DNA of 64,000 bases from assembly GCA_017626405.1 (NCBI GenBank), contig JAGAIS010000006.1:133100-197099 (forward strand), written 5' to 3'. Of this stretch, positions 54,395 through 63,337 are shown piece after piece (position 1 is the first letter of the stretch; the number at the start of each line of letters is the position of its first letter). The notes under the pieces were generated by a model that was not told the origin of the DNA, made no database searches, and saw nothing but the letters and a program-made list of their open reading frames with translations. Position numbers and translations under genes: made by a program. The DNA is from Bacilli bacterium. GTDB taxonomy: Bacteria; Bacillota_I; Bacilli_A; RF39; UBA660.

Positions 54395-56578
54395 CTATAT
54401 TCTAATAGGATCAATATCGATTTCTATATTAGTTGTCTTATTTAATATATATTGATTATCAATAAACTTTAATACATCCATTAGTTTATCATCAAAGCGA
54501 TACTTAATTACAATTTGAAAGCGGTAATAATTATTTATTTTAAATACATTCGCTGTTGATGGTCCAAGTATTATCGATGTCTTACTCAAGTTTTTTCGCA
54601 AATATTCTGCTACTTTAGTTGATTCTTTTGATGCAGCTTGATAATCTTTACTAATTACTTTTAAACTTACTAAATAGTAGTATGGTGGATACTTAAGCTT
54701 TTTTCTTATCTCCATCTCATACTTATAATTTCCCATATAATCATGTGAAGATACAAAGCCTAGAGTTTTATTATCCGGATTAAATGTTTGAATGACAACA
54801 CTTCCTGGCAAATCAGATCTTCCAGCTCTGCCACTTACTTGAGATAGTAAGCTAAAGGTATTTTCACCACTTCGAAAATCAGGTATATTAAGTGATTCAT
54901 CGGCATTTATAATACCAACAAGTGTAACTCGCTTAAAATCAAAACCTTTACTTATCATTTGAGTTCCAATAATAATATCATATTCTCCATTTTCAATATC
55001 ATTGATAATTCTTTCATGACTACCCTTTTTCGTTGTCGTATCAGCATCCATTCTAACAATTCGATAAGATGGATAAAGTTCTCTTATATATGACTCTAAC
55101 TTTTCCGTACCTAGTCCATAATCTCTTATGGCATCTTCATGACAATTTGGACAAGTTTTTGAATTAATAACTGTATATCCACAATAATGACACCTAAGAT
55201 GATTGCTAGTTTTATGATATGTAAGCGTTATATCACAATGAGGACACTTATAAGTAAATCCACAACTAGCACAAGTAATAATAGTTGAATACCCTCTTCT
55301 ATTAAGTAAAATCATTACCATTTCTTTTTTCTCTAAAGTTTTCATGATGTCTAGTTGTAATTCTTCTGACAATATCATATTCTTTTTTCTAAATTCTGGT
55401 TGCATATCAATAATCTTTATCTCAGGTAATTTAGAATTACCAATTCGCTTAGACAAACTTAAATATTTATACACGCCCTTTTCTGCTCTAGCCATTGTCT
55501 CCAATGAAGGAGTTGCCGATCCTAAGATTAATGGACATTTATGATAGTGAGAACGCCACTTAGCTATATCGATAGCATGATATCTCGGATTATTATCCTG
55601 TTTATAATTACTAGAATGCTCTTCATCGATAATAATAAGACCTATATTCTTAATTGGAGTAAATATAGCTGAACGGGTACCAACAACAATATGAACATCC
55701 CCATTTTCAATTTTTTTATATTCATCAAATTTTTCGCCATCAGAAAGATTGGAATGAAAAATAGCTACATCATTACCAAAACGACAATAAAATCTCTTTA
55801 CTATCTGTGTAGTCAATGATATTTCAGGAACTAATACAATTGCACATTTTCCTGATTTAATTACTTCACTTACTAAATGCATATATACTTCCGTCTTACC
55901 AGATCCAGTTACTCCATGAAGCAAAAAAACATTTTCCCGATTAAAACTATTTCTTACTTCTTCAAAACATCTATTCTGTTCATCATTTAATTCATTTTCC
56001 TCTTCATAGGCAATTCCCGGATCAATTCGATATATTGATTCCGTTTTTTCACTCACAAGATTTAATTCCAACAATCTTTTAACTGCCGATGCATTTAATT
56101 CACTCTTTAATGTATCACCATTTTCTATTAAATATTCAAGAGTCTCAATTTGAGCGCGAGCCCTTTTATTATTCTCAATATAATGTTCTATTTCTACTAA
56201 GTCTCGATTAATATAAATAATTTTCCTCTTCAATTCATAAGTTTCTTTTGAATTATTTATCTTAAGGGATGTTGGCAACATCGTCTGATAAGAAGCAATA
56301 AGAGTACATAGAGTTTTAGAAGATAGATATTTACCAAGTTCCATTAATTCTTCATTTAGTTTCAATTCTTTAGTAATAATTGATTTTATATCTTTTACTT
56401 CTATTTCTGGTTTGCTATTAGAAATATTAACAATAAAGCCATTAATTTCCTTTTTGCCAAAAGGTACAACTACCTTCATACCAACAGTTAAATCCCCAAC
56501 TAATTCTTGAGGAATATGATATGTAAAAGTATGATCTAAAGATTTAACACCATATTGTACCAATACATCAGCATACAT
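54395..56578 (-). CDS. priA: Primosomal replication restart helicase PriA
   Basis: 3'-5' DNA helicase that reloads DnaB at stalled forks. The ~727-residue protein starts with the 3'-BD domain (YADVLVQYGVKSLDHTFTY), then helicase motifs GVTGSGKTEVY (Walker A), DEEH, and GRAGRSDLPG (motif VI), interrupted by zinc-binding cysteines (CASCGFTYKCPHC, CHYCG, CPNCHE). The ATG at 56578 with AGGTGAT is preferred over GTG 56587. Confidence 0.96.
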   Translation of the reverse strand: MYADVLVQYGVKSLDHTFTYHIPQELVGDLTVGMKVVVPFGKKEINGFIVNISNSKPEIEVKDIKSIITKELKLNEELMELGKYLSSKTLCTLIASYQTMLPTSLKINNSKETYELKRKIIYINRDLVEIEHYIENNKRARAQIETLEYLIENGDTLKSELNASAVKRLLELNLVSEKTESIYRIDPGIAYEEENELNDEQNRCFEEVRNSFNRENVFLLHGVTGSGKTEVYMHLVSEVIKSGKCAIVLVPEISLTTQIVKRFYCRFGNDVAIFHSNLSDGEKFDEYKKIENGDVHIVVGTRSAIFTPIKNIGLIIIDEEHSSNYKQDNNPRYHAIDIAKWRSHYHKCPLILGSATPSLETMARAEKGVYKYLSLSKRIGNSKLPEIKIIDMQPEFRKKNMILSEELQLDIMKTLEKKEMVMILLNRRGYSTIITCASCGFTYKCPHCDITLTYHKTSNHLRCHYCGYTVINSKTCPNCHEDAIRDYGLGTEKLESYIRELYPSYRIVRMDADTTTKKGSHERIINDIENGEYDIIIGTQMISKGFDFKRVTLVGIINADESLNIPDFRSGENTFSLLSQVSGRAGRSDLPGSVVIQTFNPDNKTLGFVSSHDYMGNYKYEMEIRKKLKYPPYYYLVSLKVISKDYQAASKESTKVAEYLRKNLSKTSIILGPSTANVFKINNYYRFQIVIKYRFDDKLMDVLKFIDNQYILNKTTNIEIDIDPIRI

Positions 56579-56603
56579 AGAAATCACCTAAATATATTTT
56601 ATC

Positions 56604-56636
56604 ATAAAAAAAGGATAAGTTATTTAAAACTTATCC
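56604..56636 (-). terminator. Terminator of the 56631-58562 gene
   Basis: GGATAAGTT/AACTTATCC stem overlapping the stop, seven T after on the minus strand. Confidence 0.88.
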
Positions 56637-58562
56637 AATAGAACATGTAATAGCATTTGGGAAAGTACAAGTTTGTGAAAGATCATCACATACTTGACAA
56701 TTATTATCTAATCCATCATCTGATGCTACACAATTGAATGCATAATCACACTTATCAATCATATCTAGACCACTATTAGAAGAAGATAAGAATTGTGAAA
56801 GAAGCATTCCTAAATTTCCATAATTTGATATTTTGTTCATTATTGATTGTTGATCATCTGTTGTTAAATAGCGATAATCTACACTGTTTTTAACATTTAC
56901 CTTCTCAACTTTTGGATTTACATCATCCTCAACATTAATTGTTAAATCTACTTTAGCAGTAGTATCATCATTAAATGCTGTAAGCGATACTGTAACACTA
57001 GTATTTTCTGACTTAGAAGTCTTTTTAACTGAATTAGTAAATTGTCCTTTTAATACTGATTTTCCATCAGTAGTTAAATTAACAGCAATTCCATTAGCAA
57101 TTGGATAAACTTCTATTACGGAAAGTTCTCCACTATCTTCATCTTTACCAGATACTCTAAGTCCAAGGAATGAATTTCCAACTAAAGGAGAATATAGTTC
57201 AACTTTAGTATTTGGATCATTTTCAAATGTAGCATCTTCTAAAGATTTTAGAATTTCTTCTTTTGCTTCTTCTTCTGATTGTTCAGATACTTTTGCATAT
57301 TCAGCAATAAATGTCTTATTATTAGCTAAAGTTCTAATAAAATTATTAGCAAATACTTTTTTATTTCCCGATGTTGCAACAATTCTTACAACATTAACTT
57401 TTTGTTTTTTTCCATTAATAGTTACATCCTCTATTTTTTGTTCTGCATTAGTACTCTTAGCAGCTACTGAAAAGGCATTTTCAACTCCTTTAACTAATGC
57501 AACATAGTTAATATCGTTCTTGCTTAAAGAATCAAACATTTCATCCATTTGAGGAAATTCACTATAGATATATTTGTCAAAGAAGTTTTGTAATAGAACA
57601 TATACTTTAGAATCATTTAAATATAATTCAACATTCAATGGCTCTGGTAGCATCTCTTCTCCCACTTTTACACTATTAGCATTTAATGTAAAGTCAAGAA
57701 TTTTATTTTTTAAATCTACTCCATAAGTTCCATCGACATCAAAACTTATATTTTCATCATCAGCAGTAATAGTTCCATTGATACTATATTTACCACTAGA
57801 TAATTCTACTGAATCATTTTTTATTCTACTAGTAAAACTAAATAGATTTTTTGATAGAACTTCAATTCTCTTATCTGCACTCTTGAACTCATAGAAATAG
57901 ATGAATACACCAATACCTACAAGCACTAAAACGATTGCAAGAATAATTAAAATAATCATATTCTTCTTTTTATTTGTCTTCTTTTCAATTACTGGTGCGC
58001 TACTTCCAATCTTCTCACCACTTTGATTGTCAATTGGTGGCACACTTGATATTGTTTGTTGTGGTTCTACTGACGTTTTTTCTGAAAGAGCATCAATATT
58101 AACTGTTGTTGATCCTACAGGAGCACTCTCCATTGAAGTTGATGGTGCAACAGGTTCTTGTACTACACTAGGTGCTACTTGTGTAGCAGGCTCTTGTGAT
58201 ACACTAGGTGCTGTTTGTACAACAGGTTCTTGTGAAACACTAGTTTCTACTTGAGTCACTGGTGTTTGTGGCATCCCTACAGGTTGCGCAGATATTTGAA
58301 CCTCTTCAGGTTTTACCGGATCACTTACTGAAGCAATACCTTGCATACCTGGAACACTATTAACTGATTCTTGCTTTACTTCAGCAATTGGCTCAGTAGG
58401 CATATCCACTACTGGAGCTTCAGGAGTAACTACTATATTTTGATCTTGTGGCAATACTGGAGTTGTTGGAGTTACTGGAACTTGATTATTTAAATTAGCG
58501 TTACAAAATGGACAAGTTACAACACCATCTTGTACTTCATTTCCACAATTAACACATTTCAT
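56631..58562 (-). CDS. Zinc-ribbon, Pro/Val-repeat, membrane-anchored protein with Cys-rich tail (A)
   Basis: A 643-residue protein. It starts with a zinc ribbon (CVNCGNEVQDGVVTCPFCNA). A low-complexity cytoplasmic linker with degenerate repeats (APSVSQEPATQVAPSVVQEP) runs to ~residue 195. One membrane helix (MIILIILAIVLVLVGIGVFI) follows, then a ~400-residue extracellular part with repeated beta strands (LSSGKYSINGTIT ... SFDVDGTYGVD) and a Cys-rich C terminus (CDYAFNCVAS, CQVCDDLSQTC). Plan is shared with the 58620-60092 protein. Function unknown; a sensor or envelope structure is possible. Confidence 0.72.
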   Translation of the reverse strand: MKCVNCGNEVQDGVVTCPFCNANLNNQVPVTPTTPVLPQDQNIVVTPEAPVVDMPTEPIAEVKQESVNSVPGMQGIASVSDPVKPEEVQISAQPVGMPQTPVTQVETSVSQEPVVQTAPSVSQEPATQVAPSVVQEPVAPSTSMESAPVGSTTVNIDALSEKTSVEPQQTISSVPPIDNQSGEKIGSSAPVIEKKTNKKKNMIILIILAIVLVLVGIGVFIYFYEFKSADKRIEVLSKNLFSFTSRIKNDSVELSSGKYSINGTITADDENISFDVDGTYGVDLKNKILDFTLNANSVKVGEEMLPEPLNVELYLNDSKVYVLLQNFFDKYIYSEFPQMDEMFDSLSKNDINYVALVKGVENAFSVAAKSTNAEQKIEDVTINGKKQKVNVVRIVATSGNKKVFANNFIRTLANNKTFIAEYAKVSEQSEEEAKEEILKSLEDATFENDPNTKVELYSPLVGNSFLGLRVSGKDEDSGELSVIEVYPIANGIAVNLTTDGKSVLKGQFTNSVKKTSKSENTSVTVSLTAFNDDTTAKVDLTINVEDDVNPKVEKVNVKNSVDYRYLTTDDQQSIMNKISNYGNLGMLLSQFLSSSNSGLDMIDKCDYAFNCVASDDGLDNNCQVCDDLSQTCTFPNAITCSIG

Positions 58563-58619
58563 ACGACTTCCCTCTATTCTTATATAACTATAACTTATTT
58601 TTTTAAAATATTCAAGTAA

Positions 58620-60092
58620 TTAATTTGCATTTTGCACTATAGGCATAACTTTATCTTTATCACAAGTAATGACGCTTCCTTCTGATAAACACGAACAAGT
58701 ATCTTTATTAGGTTCACAATTGCATTCGATACCAACGACGCATTTTTCTTTAAACATTCCTGATAAAGTATCGATAATATCGGTCTTACTAGTATAATAA
58801 CTTAAATTATTTTTTAAAACATTTTTATCTTCTTCAGTTATTAAACCAAATTCATATGCGTCATTTATCTCTTCTCGTTTTACTAATGGCCTATCTTTTA
58901 TCTTTAATTCAAGATAGATATCCATGACATATTCACCATAGTCAAAAGTCAATGCATAAGTAGTTGTCAACTCTTCATTTAAAGTTTCATCAGTCTTTAA
59001 TAAACTTGCCGATATGATATTTTCACTATTCTTCGCATAATCAAAGAATAATTTTCCATCTTTAATATCTAATTGATATGTCTCATATTCTTCACTCGCA
59101 TCTTCAATATAGTATCTAATGATATTTTTCTTTAGAACATATATAGAAAAAGTTGTCTTATCACTGCTATCTCCACTATATCTAAATTCAACATCATTTA
59201 CTCTATTTTTCAATATATCTGTAATATCATCTACTGATTTATTATTTATTCTTGCATATTCATTAATAAAGTTTGCATCTTCTATTAAAGTTTCATAAAA
59301 AGTAGTTAAAAATTTTGTCTTTCCCTTATTATCTAAGACAAAATAATATTTTTTTACATTTGTTTTAACTCCACGATAATTTATATTAGTAGTATCTTTA
59401 TTGATTGTTACCGTTTTCATACTTTCAACTAAGGCATCACTTATACCGCCAACCAACAAATCTAAACTGTAAGTTTTCGTTGTAAGCAGTCCTGTTTCAT
59501 CAGGTAAACTTATATGTAGGTAATTGTTGAATAGTTGTTCACTTTTAAAATATAGTTCATTATCTTTCATATAAGAATCGAATTGAAAGTCTTTCGAATC
59601 AAGAATAATTCCTCCCGTTGCTTCGTTTGGATCTCTCATAGTTCCATCCAATTTGAATATTCTCGATTTTACATCTCTTTCATAAGTTCCAACAAATTCA
59701 TTGCTCGTCCCATTGACATCAATCTTTAATTTATAATCTGCACTAAAGGCATTATTTGAACCTAAATAATTGTCATATAGATAATCATATACTAATTCAA
59801 TTGTATCATCAAAGTACTTTTTAGGATCATCTTTCCCCGATTTTAACATTGTCAAGATTAAAGCGATAAAAATGATAATCACCAATAAAATTGTTCCTAT
59901 TCCAATAAATATAACTTTTCTATTCTTTGGTTCTTGAATATATGCCTTTAAATCATGTTTATCATCATAATCTGTATTGTCGATATTACCAAAATCTATT
60001 TGTTCTTTATAATTTGGGTCAACCGGTGCACTACAATATGGACAAACTGTCGATACTGATGGAATTTGCTTATTGCACTTATAACATTTCAT
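58620..60092 (-). CDS. Zinc-ribbon membrane-anchored protein with Cys-rich tail (B)
   Basis: A 490-residue paralogue of the 56631-58562 protein with the same order: N-terminal zinc ribbon (CYKCNKQIPSVSTVCPYCSA), short linker, one membrane helix (VIFIGIGTILLVIIIFIALI), extracellular beta-rich region, Cys-rich tail (CVVGIECNCEPNKDTCSCLS). Both share a middle section of the type KFLTTFYETLIEDANFINEY / VFANNFIRTLANNKTFIAEY. The repeat linker of paralogue A is missing here. They are adjacent, 57 bases apart. Divergent from uvrX. Confidence 0.72.
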   Translation of the reverse strand: MKCYKCNKQIPSVSTVCPYCSAPVDPNYKEQIDFGNIDNTDYDDKHDLKAYIQEPKNRKVIFIGIGTILLVIIIFIALILTMLKSGKDDPKKYFDDTIELVYDYLYDNYLGSNNAFSADYKLKIDVNGTSNEFVGTYERDVKSRIFKLDGTMRDPNEATGGIILDSKDFQFDSYMKDNELYFKSEQLFNNYLHISLPDETGLLTTKTYSLDLLVGGISDALVESMKTVTINKDTTNINYRGVKTNVKKYYFVLDNKGKTKFLTTFYETLIEDANFINEYARINNKSVDDITDILKNRVNDVEFRYSGDSSDKTTFSIYVLKKNIIRYYIEDASEEYETYQLDIKDGKLFFDYAKNSENIISASLLKTDETLNEELTTTYALTFDYGEYVMDIYLELKIKDRPLVKREEINDAYEFGLITEEDKNVLKNNLSYYTSKTDIIDTLSGMFKEKCVVGIECNCEPNKDTCSCLSEGSVITCDKDKVMPIVQNAN

Positions 60093-60162
60093 TATCTTAT
60101 CCCCTTACTATACTAATATAAGTATAAAATAAATCAAGAAAAAGTTCAATCTAATTTTTATA

Positions 60163-60191
60163 TTGACTATTACGAACAATTGTACTATATT
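60163..60191 (+). promoter_or_regulatory. Promoter of uvrX-yolD
   Basis: TTGACT (60163-60168), 17-base spacer, TATATT (60186-60191), 20 bases before the GTG start. Confidence 0.72.
60173..60186. promoter_or_regulatory. Candidate LexA/SOS box
   Basis: CGAACAATTGTACT between -35 and -10. Against the Gram-positive box CGAAC-N4-GTTCG, the left half is perfect and the right half matches 3 of 5. The location between the promoter elements is right for repression. Confidence 0.5.
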
Positions 60192-60210
60192 ATTTTTAGA
60201 GGTGGTCATT

Positions 60211-61473
60211 GTGAATAATTGTCTTGTAAATAGAAACATATTATGTATCGATTTAAAGAGTTTTTTTGCATCTGTTGAGTGTGTGGAAAGAGGACTCAAT
60301 CCATTCACTACTCCTCTAGTTGTATGTGATCCTACAAGAGATGGAGCTATAACTCTAGCAGTTACGCCTTATTTAAAACAATTTGGAATAAAGGGAAGAA
60401 CACGAGTATTTGAAATACCTAAAAATATCAAATATATTAAAGTTCCTCCTCGTATGCGCTTATATCAAGAGAAAAGTAAAGAAGTCATAAAAATCTATTT
60501 GGACTATGTTGCTCCGGAAGATTTACATATCTATTCAATTGATGAATGTTTTCTCGATGTCACAAATTATTTGAAAATGTATAAAAAAAATGATTATGAA
60601 TTGGCGCTAGATATATTAAAGACAATCGAAGAAAAAACAGGATTAACAGCTACTGCCGGAATTGGTCCTAACCTTCTATTAGCTAAAGTAAGTATGGATA
60701 TAGAAGCAAAACACAATAAAGATAACATAGCTAAATGGGACTATGAAGATGTAAAGACCAAACTTTGGACAATAAAGCCACTATCTGATATGTGGGGTAT
60801 TGGACGACGAATGGAAGAACATTTAAACAAACTAGGAATAATGAGTGTTGGAGATATTGCAAAGTATGACAGAGAAAAATTGAGAAATCAATTTGGAGTA
60901 ATTGGTCAAGAACTATGGTATCACGCAAACGGCATTGATCTATCAAGAATAAGTGATCTCAACAACTCAATTCCAAAACAGCACAGTATTTCCCATTCAC
61001 AAATTCTGTTCAAAGATTACTATGATTATAATATATCAATAATAATTTATGAGATGATCGATGTACTGTGTAGAAGACTTAGAAGCGAACGTAAACTATG
61101 TGGATTAATAGGATTTGGAATTGGTTATTCAAAAAATATTGGTGGTGGATTCTATCATTCTCTAAAATTAGACACATTCACAAACGATGAAAACAAAATA
61201 TATAAAATTTGTATGATGATGTTTGATAAATATTATAACTATTCGCCAATTAGAAAAGTGTCTTTAGCTTTTGGAAATTTAGCCAAAGACGACAAAATAC
61301 AATTAAATTTATTTGAAAGTTATGAAACAATTGAAGATAAGAAAAATATATCATCAACTATTGATAGTATAAAATTAAAATATGGAAATAATGCCATATT
61401 AAAGACCTCTAGTCTTTTGAGTGATTCAACAATTAAATATCGCAATTCTCTAATTGGAGGACATCATGAATGA
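60211..61473 (+). CDS. uvrX: Y-family DNA polymerase, UvrX/YqjW type
   Basis: Translesion (UmuC-type) DNA polymerase of ~420 residues. The catalytic palm shows IDLKSFFASVECVERG (first Asp and steric gate region) and SIDECFLDVT (Asp-Glu). GIGPNLLLAKV, the WGIGRRMEEHLNKLG HhH-like thumb and a little-finger domain follow. The start is GTG at 60211 with GAGGTGG; the ATG at 60163 would lie in the -35. It overlaps yolD by 8 bases, as in Bacillus YqjW-YolD pairs. Probably DNA-damage inducible. Confidence 0.94.
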   Translation: MNNCLVNRNILCIDLKSFFASVECVERGLNPFTTPLVVCDPTRDGAITLAVTPYLKQFGIKGRTRVFEIPKNIKYIKVPPRMRLYQEKSKEVIKIYLDYVAPEDLHIYSIDECFLDVTNYLKMYKKNDYELALDILKTIEEKTGLTATAGIGPNLLLAKVSMDIEAKHNKDNIAKWDYEDVKTKLWTIKPLSDMWGIGRRMEEHLNKLGIMSVGDIAKYDREKLRNQFGVIGQELWYHANGIDLSRISDLNNSIPKQHSISHSQILFKDYYDYNISIIIYEMIDVLCRRLRSERKLCGLIGFGIGYSKNIGGGFYHSLKLDTFTNDENKIYKICMMMFDKYYNYSPIRKVSLAFGNLAKDDKIQLNLFESYETIEDKKNISSTIDSIKLKYGNNAILKTSSLLSDSTIKYRNSLIGGHHE

Positions 61474-61789
61474 TCGTGGCATGGTAAAATGGGCACCGTT
61501 TAATTCAGTAATAAATGGCAAAGAAGTATTAGAAGAAATAAAATTTGAAAAAAGTAAGGTAACAAAACCCATTCTCTCCGAAGAACAAATTAGGGAATTA
61601 GAAGAAAAAATCATTGAAACATACTCAGGAAACATATTAATTAGCATATATTTTTATAAAAATGGGCGTATCGATATACTTAGTGGTAGAATAACTAAAT
61701 TAGATCCAGTAAACAAAATAATAATAATTGATAATAAGGCAAAGATTTATTTTAATAATATTATTAATATTTTAGAAAAAAATACTTGA
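61466..61789 (+). CDS. YolD-like family protein
   Basis: A 107-residue partner often encoded beside UvrX-type polymerases. It shows the family opening (DRGMVKWAPFNSV) and a C-terminal beta part (ISIYFYKNGRIDILSGRITKLDP). Role in polymerase control is proposed, not shown. The ATG at 61466 has GGAGG upstream. Its stop codon lies inside the -35 of the tRNA-Ala promoter. Confidence 0.88.
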   Translation: MNDRGMVKWAPFNSVINGKEVLEEIKFEKSKVTKPILSEEQIRELEEKIIETYSGNILISIYFYKNGRIDILSGRITKLDPVNKIIIIDNKAKIYFNNIINILEKNT

Positions 61790-61814
61790 TTTTTATATTT
61801 TATTTTGTTATTAT
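61786..61814 (+). promoter_or_regulatory. Promoter of tRNA-Ala
   Basis: TTGATT (61786-61791), 17-base spacer, TATTAT (61809-61814), 15 bases before the tRNA. Confidence 0.8.
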
Positions 61815-61829
61815 TATCTTGTTGCTGAT

Positions 61830-61906
61830 GGGGAATTAGCTCAGCTGGCTAGAGCACCACGCTTGCACCGTGGGGGTCAGGGGTTCGAATCCCCTATTCT
61901 CCACCA
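61830..61906 (+). tRNA. tRNA-Ala(TGC)
   Basis: Acceptor GGGGAAT/ATTCTCC with one G-T pair, discriminator A, encoded CCA. Anticodon stem CCACG/CGTGG closes loop CTTGCAC with anticodon TGC. T-arm GGGGTTCGAATCCCC canonical. Confidence 0.97.
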
Positions 61907-61915
61907 TTAGTAATT

Positions 61916-61940
61916 AACTACTCATTCGAGTAGTTTTTTT
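61916..61940 (+). terminator. Terminator of tRNA-Ala
   Basis: AACTACTC/GAGTAGTT stem with ATTC loop, followed by seven T. Confidence 0.9.
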
Positions 61941-61995
61941 ATATTTTCCTTTAAAATTATTTACTTTTATATTATAATGAATATAGAGGTACGAT

Positions 61996-62241
61996 ATGAA
62001 AATGGACAGCAGAGATAAACAGAATATTAATATGAATAAATATTTACTAATCGGATTTATTATAGGTATTATGCCCTTTATAGTAATAATACTTATAAGT
62101 TCAAATATGAGTGGCAGTATTGATAACATACCAAAAATATTTAAGAATACAATTATTATATTTGGTATAGCGACGTCTTTGATAAATGCCTTCATATTTA
62201 AAAAAATGATGGTAAATAAAATAAAAGAGTTTTCAAAATAA
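61996..62241 (+). CDS. Small two-helix membrane protein, unknown
   Basis: An 81-residue protein with a charged N terminus, two hydrophobic helices (YLLIGFIIGIMPFIVIILIS, IIFGIATSLINAFIF) and a basic tail. No family recognised. The ATG has GAGGTAC upstream. A TATAAT (61973-61978) with poor -35 may serve it. It ends in a bidirectional terminator. Confidence 0.5.
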   Translation: MKMDSRDKQNINMNKYLLIGFIIGIMPFIVIILISSNMSGSIDNIPKIFKNTIIIFGIATSLINAFIFKKMMVNKIKEFSK

Positions 62242-62258
62242 TTGAAAACTCTTTTTTA
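62223..62258. terminator. Bidirectional terminator
   Basis: A 14-bp stem (AAAAGAGTTTTCAA/TTGAAAACTCTTTT, 5-base loop) at the convergent ends of the small membrane protein and the T4SS-pilin-like gene 2, with a T-run on plus. Confidence 0.88.
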
Positions 62259-62972
62259 TTCTTCTACTTGAATAAAGATATTTGTCGGTGATTTTTTAGT
62301 AGTCCCATTTTCTCCAGCATTATGTGTGCTACTTGTTTGTTGTGAGACAAATGATGTAGCTCTGGATGTCGTCGTTCCATTTACACCAGCATTGTGAGTA
62401 GCGCTCGTCTGTTGTTCAACGAAATCAGTTGTTCTCACAGTGTTCTCATCAGAGAAAATATCGTTTGAATCATAATTTTCTTCCGGTTCTCCATTTTCAC
62501 AAGCCCAAGGATCTAATAGACATGTCTGACACATACTATAACCAGTCTCCTCGTCATTTAGATTAGTACTAATATTTAAAATAACATTAATAATAGATGG
62601 TAAAGCAAAAACTAATATACCTATTAAAACTCTAACACCGATTATCTTGACTCCCTTTGTAACTTTATCAGAATCTCCACCCGTTACTGCCTTAGCTAGA
62701 TCAAATATACCAAATCCAATTATAATAAAAGGAATTACAATCTTACCTATAAATATAAAATATCCAATTACACGAAGAGCATTTATTACATTCGGTTCTT
62801 GACACACATTATCTCCAATATGTTCTTCTTCTGTTTCTGCAAGTTGTACAGTATATCCAATTATCGATGTATCTATCATTGCATAAGAATCCATACTCTT
62901 TGCTTCTACTATATTTGGAACTAATATAGATAATATACTAATAAATAGAACAATAAACCTCTTAAATTTCAT
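62256..62972 (-). CDS. VirB2/T4SS-pilin-like membrane protein with repeat tail (copy 2)
   Basis: A 238-residue protein. It has a signal peptide (FIVLFISILSILVPNIVEA), two or three hydrophobic helices (VIGYFIFIGKIVIPFIIIGF, VRVLIGILVFALPSIINVIL) joined by LAKAVTGGDSDKVTKGVK, then a Cys-containing segment (CQTCLLDPWAC) and a tail with a 24-residue tandem repeat. The core matches the 40073-40573 protein. Same T4SS-pilin-like plan, no conjugation genes around. It lies 83 bases downstream of ylxM, in the place where ffh is often found. Confidence 0.7.
   Translation of the reverse strand: MKFKRFIVLFISILSILVPNIVEAKSMDSYAMIDTSIIGYTVQLAETEEEHIGDNVCQEPNVINALRVIGYFIFIGKIVIPFIIIGFGIFDLAKAVTGGDSDKVTKGVKIIGVRVLIGILVFALPSIINVILNISTNLNDEETGYSMCQTCLLDPWACENGEPEENYDSNDIFSDENTVRTTDFVEQQTSATHNAGVNGTTTSRATSFVSQQTSSTHNAGENGTTKKSPTNIFIQVEE
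62292..62435 (-). repeat. Two tandem 72-bp coding repeats
   Basis: Two 24-codon units (FVEQQTSATHNAGVNGTT and FVSQQTSSTHNAGENGTT cores) at the C-terminal tail of the pilin-like protein. Confidence 0.88.
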
Positions 62973-63055
62973 TTTTTCACTTCCTCATAGTATTATTATA
63001 ACATCAATATCATTTATTTAATATCACTTATTATTATCTTTACAATATTCAAATA

Positions 63056-63337
63056 TTAAATATATTCACTAATAATATTAACTATTTCATCATCGAGCAA
63101 ACTCTCTATCTTCTTGCGCTTTTCGTATAACTTAAGAGCACTTTCATACTCAATTAACTTTTCCTTAACTTCTATCAAAGTCTTTGAAATAGCATTTTTA
63201 GACACATTGTTATTTTCTGCAATCTCTTCCATAGTTAAATTATCAAAGTAATAATCTTCAAAATATGATTTTTGCTTTTCAGTAAAGAGATTTGAATAGT
63301 AATCATAAAGTTCTGTCAAATATAATACATTTTCCAT
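63056..63337 (-). CDS. ylxM: YlxM-family DNA-binding protein
   Basis: A 93-residue protein with a region-4-like helix-turn-helix (LTMEEIAENNNVSKNAISKT), conserved next to SRP genes in Firmicutes. It is thought to act with the SRP pathway, mechanism unclear. The start is directly after the ftsY stop. Confidence 0.93.
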   Translation of the reverse strand: MENVLYLTELYDYYSNLFTEKQKSYFEDYYFDNLTMEEIAENNNVSKNAISKTLIEVKEKLIEYESALKLYEKRKKIESLLDDEIVNIISEYI

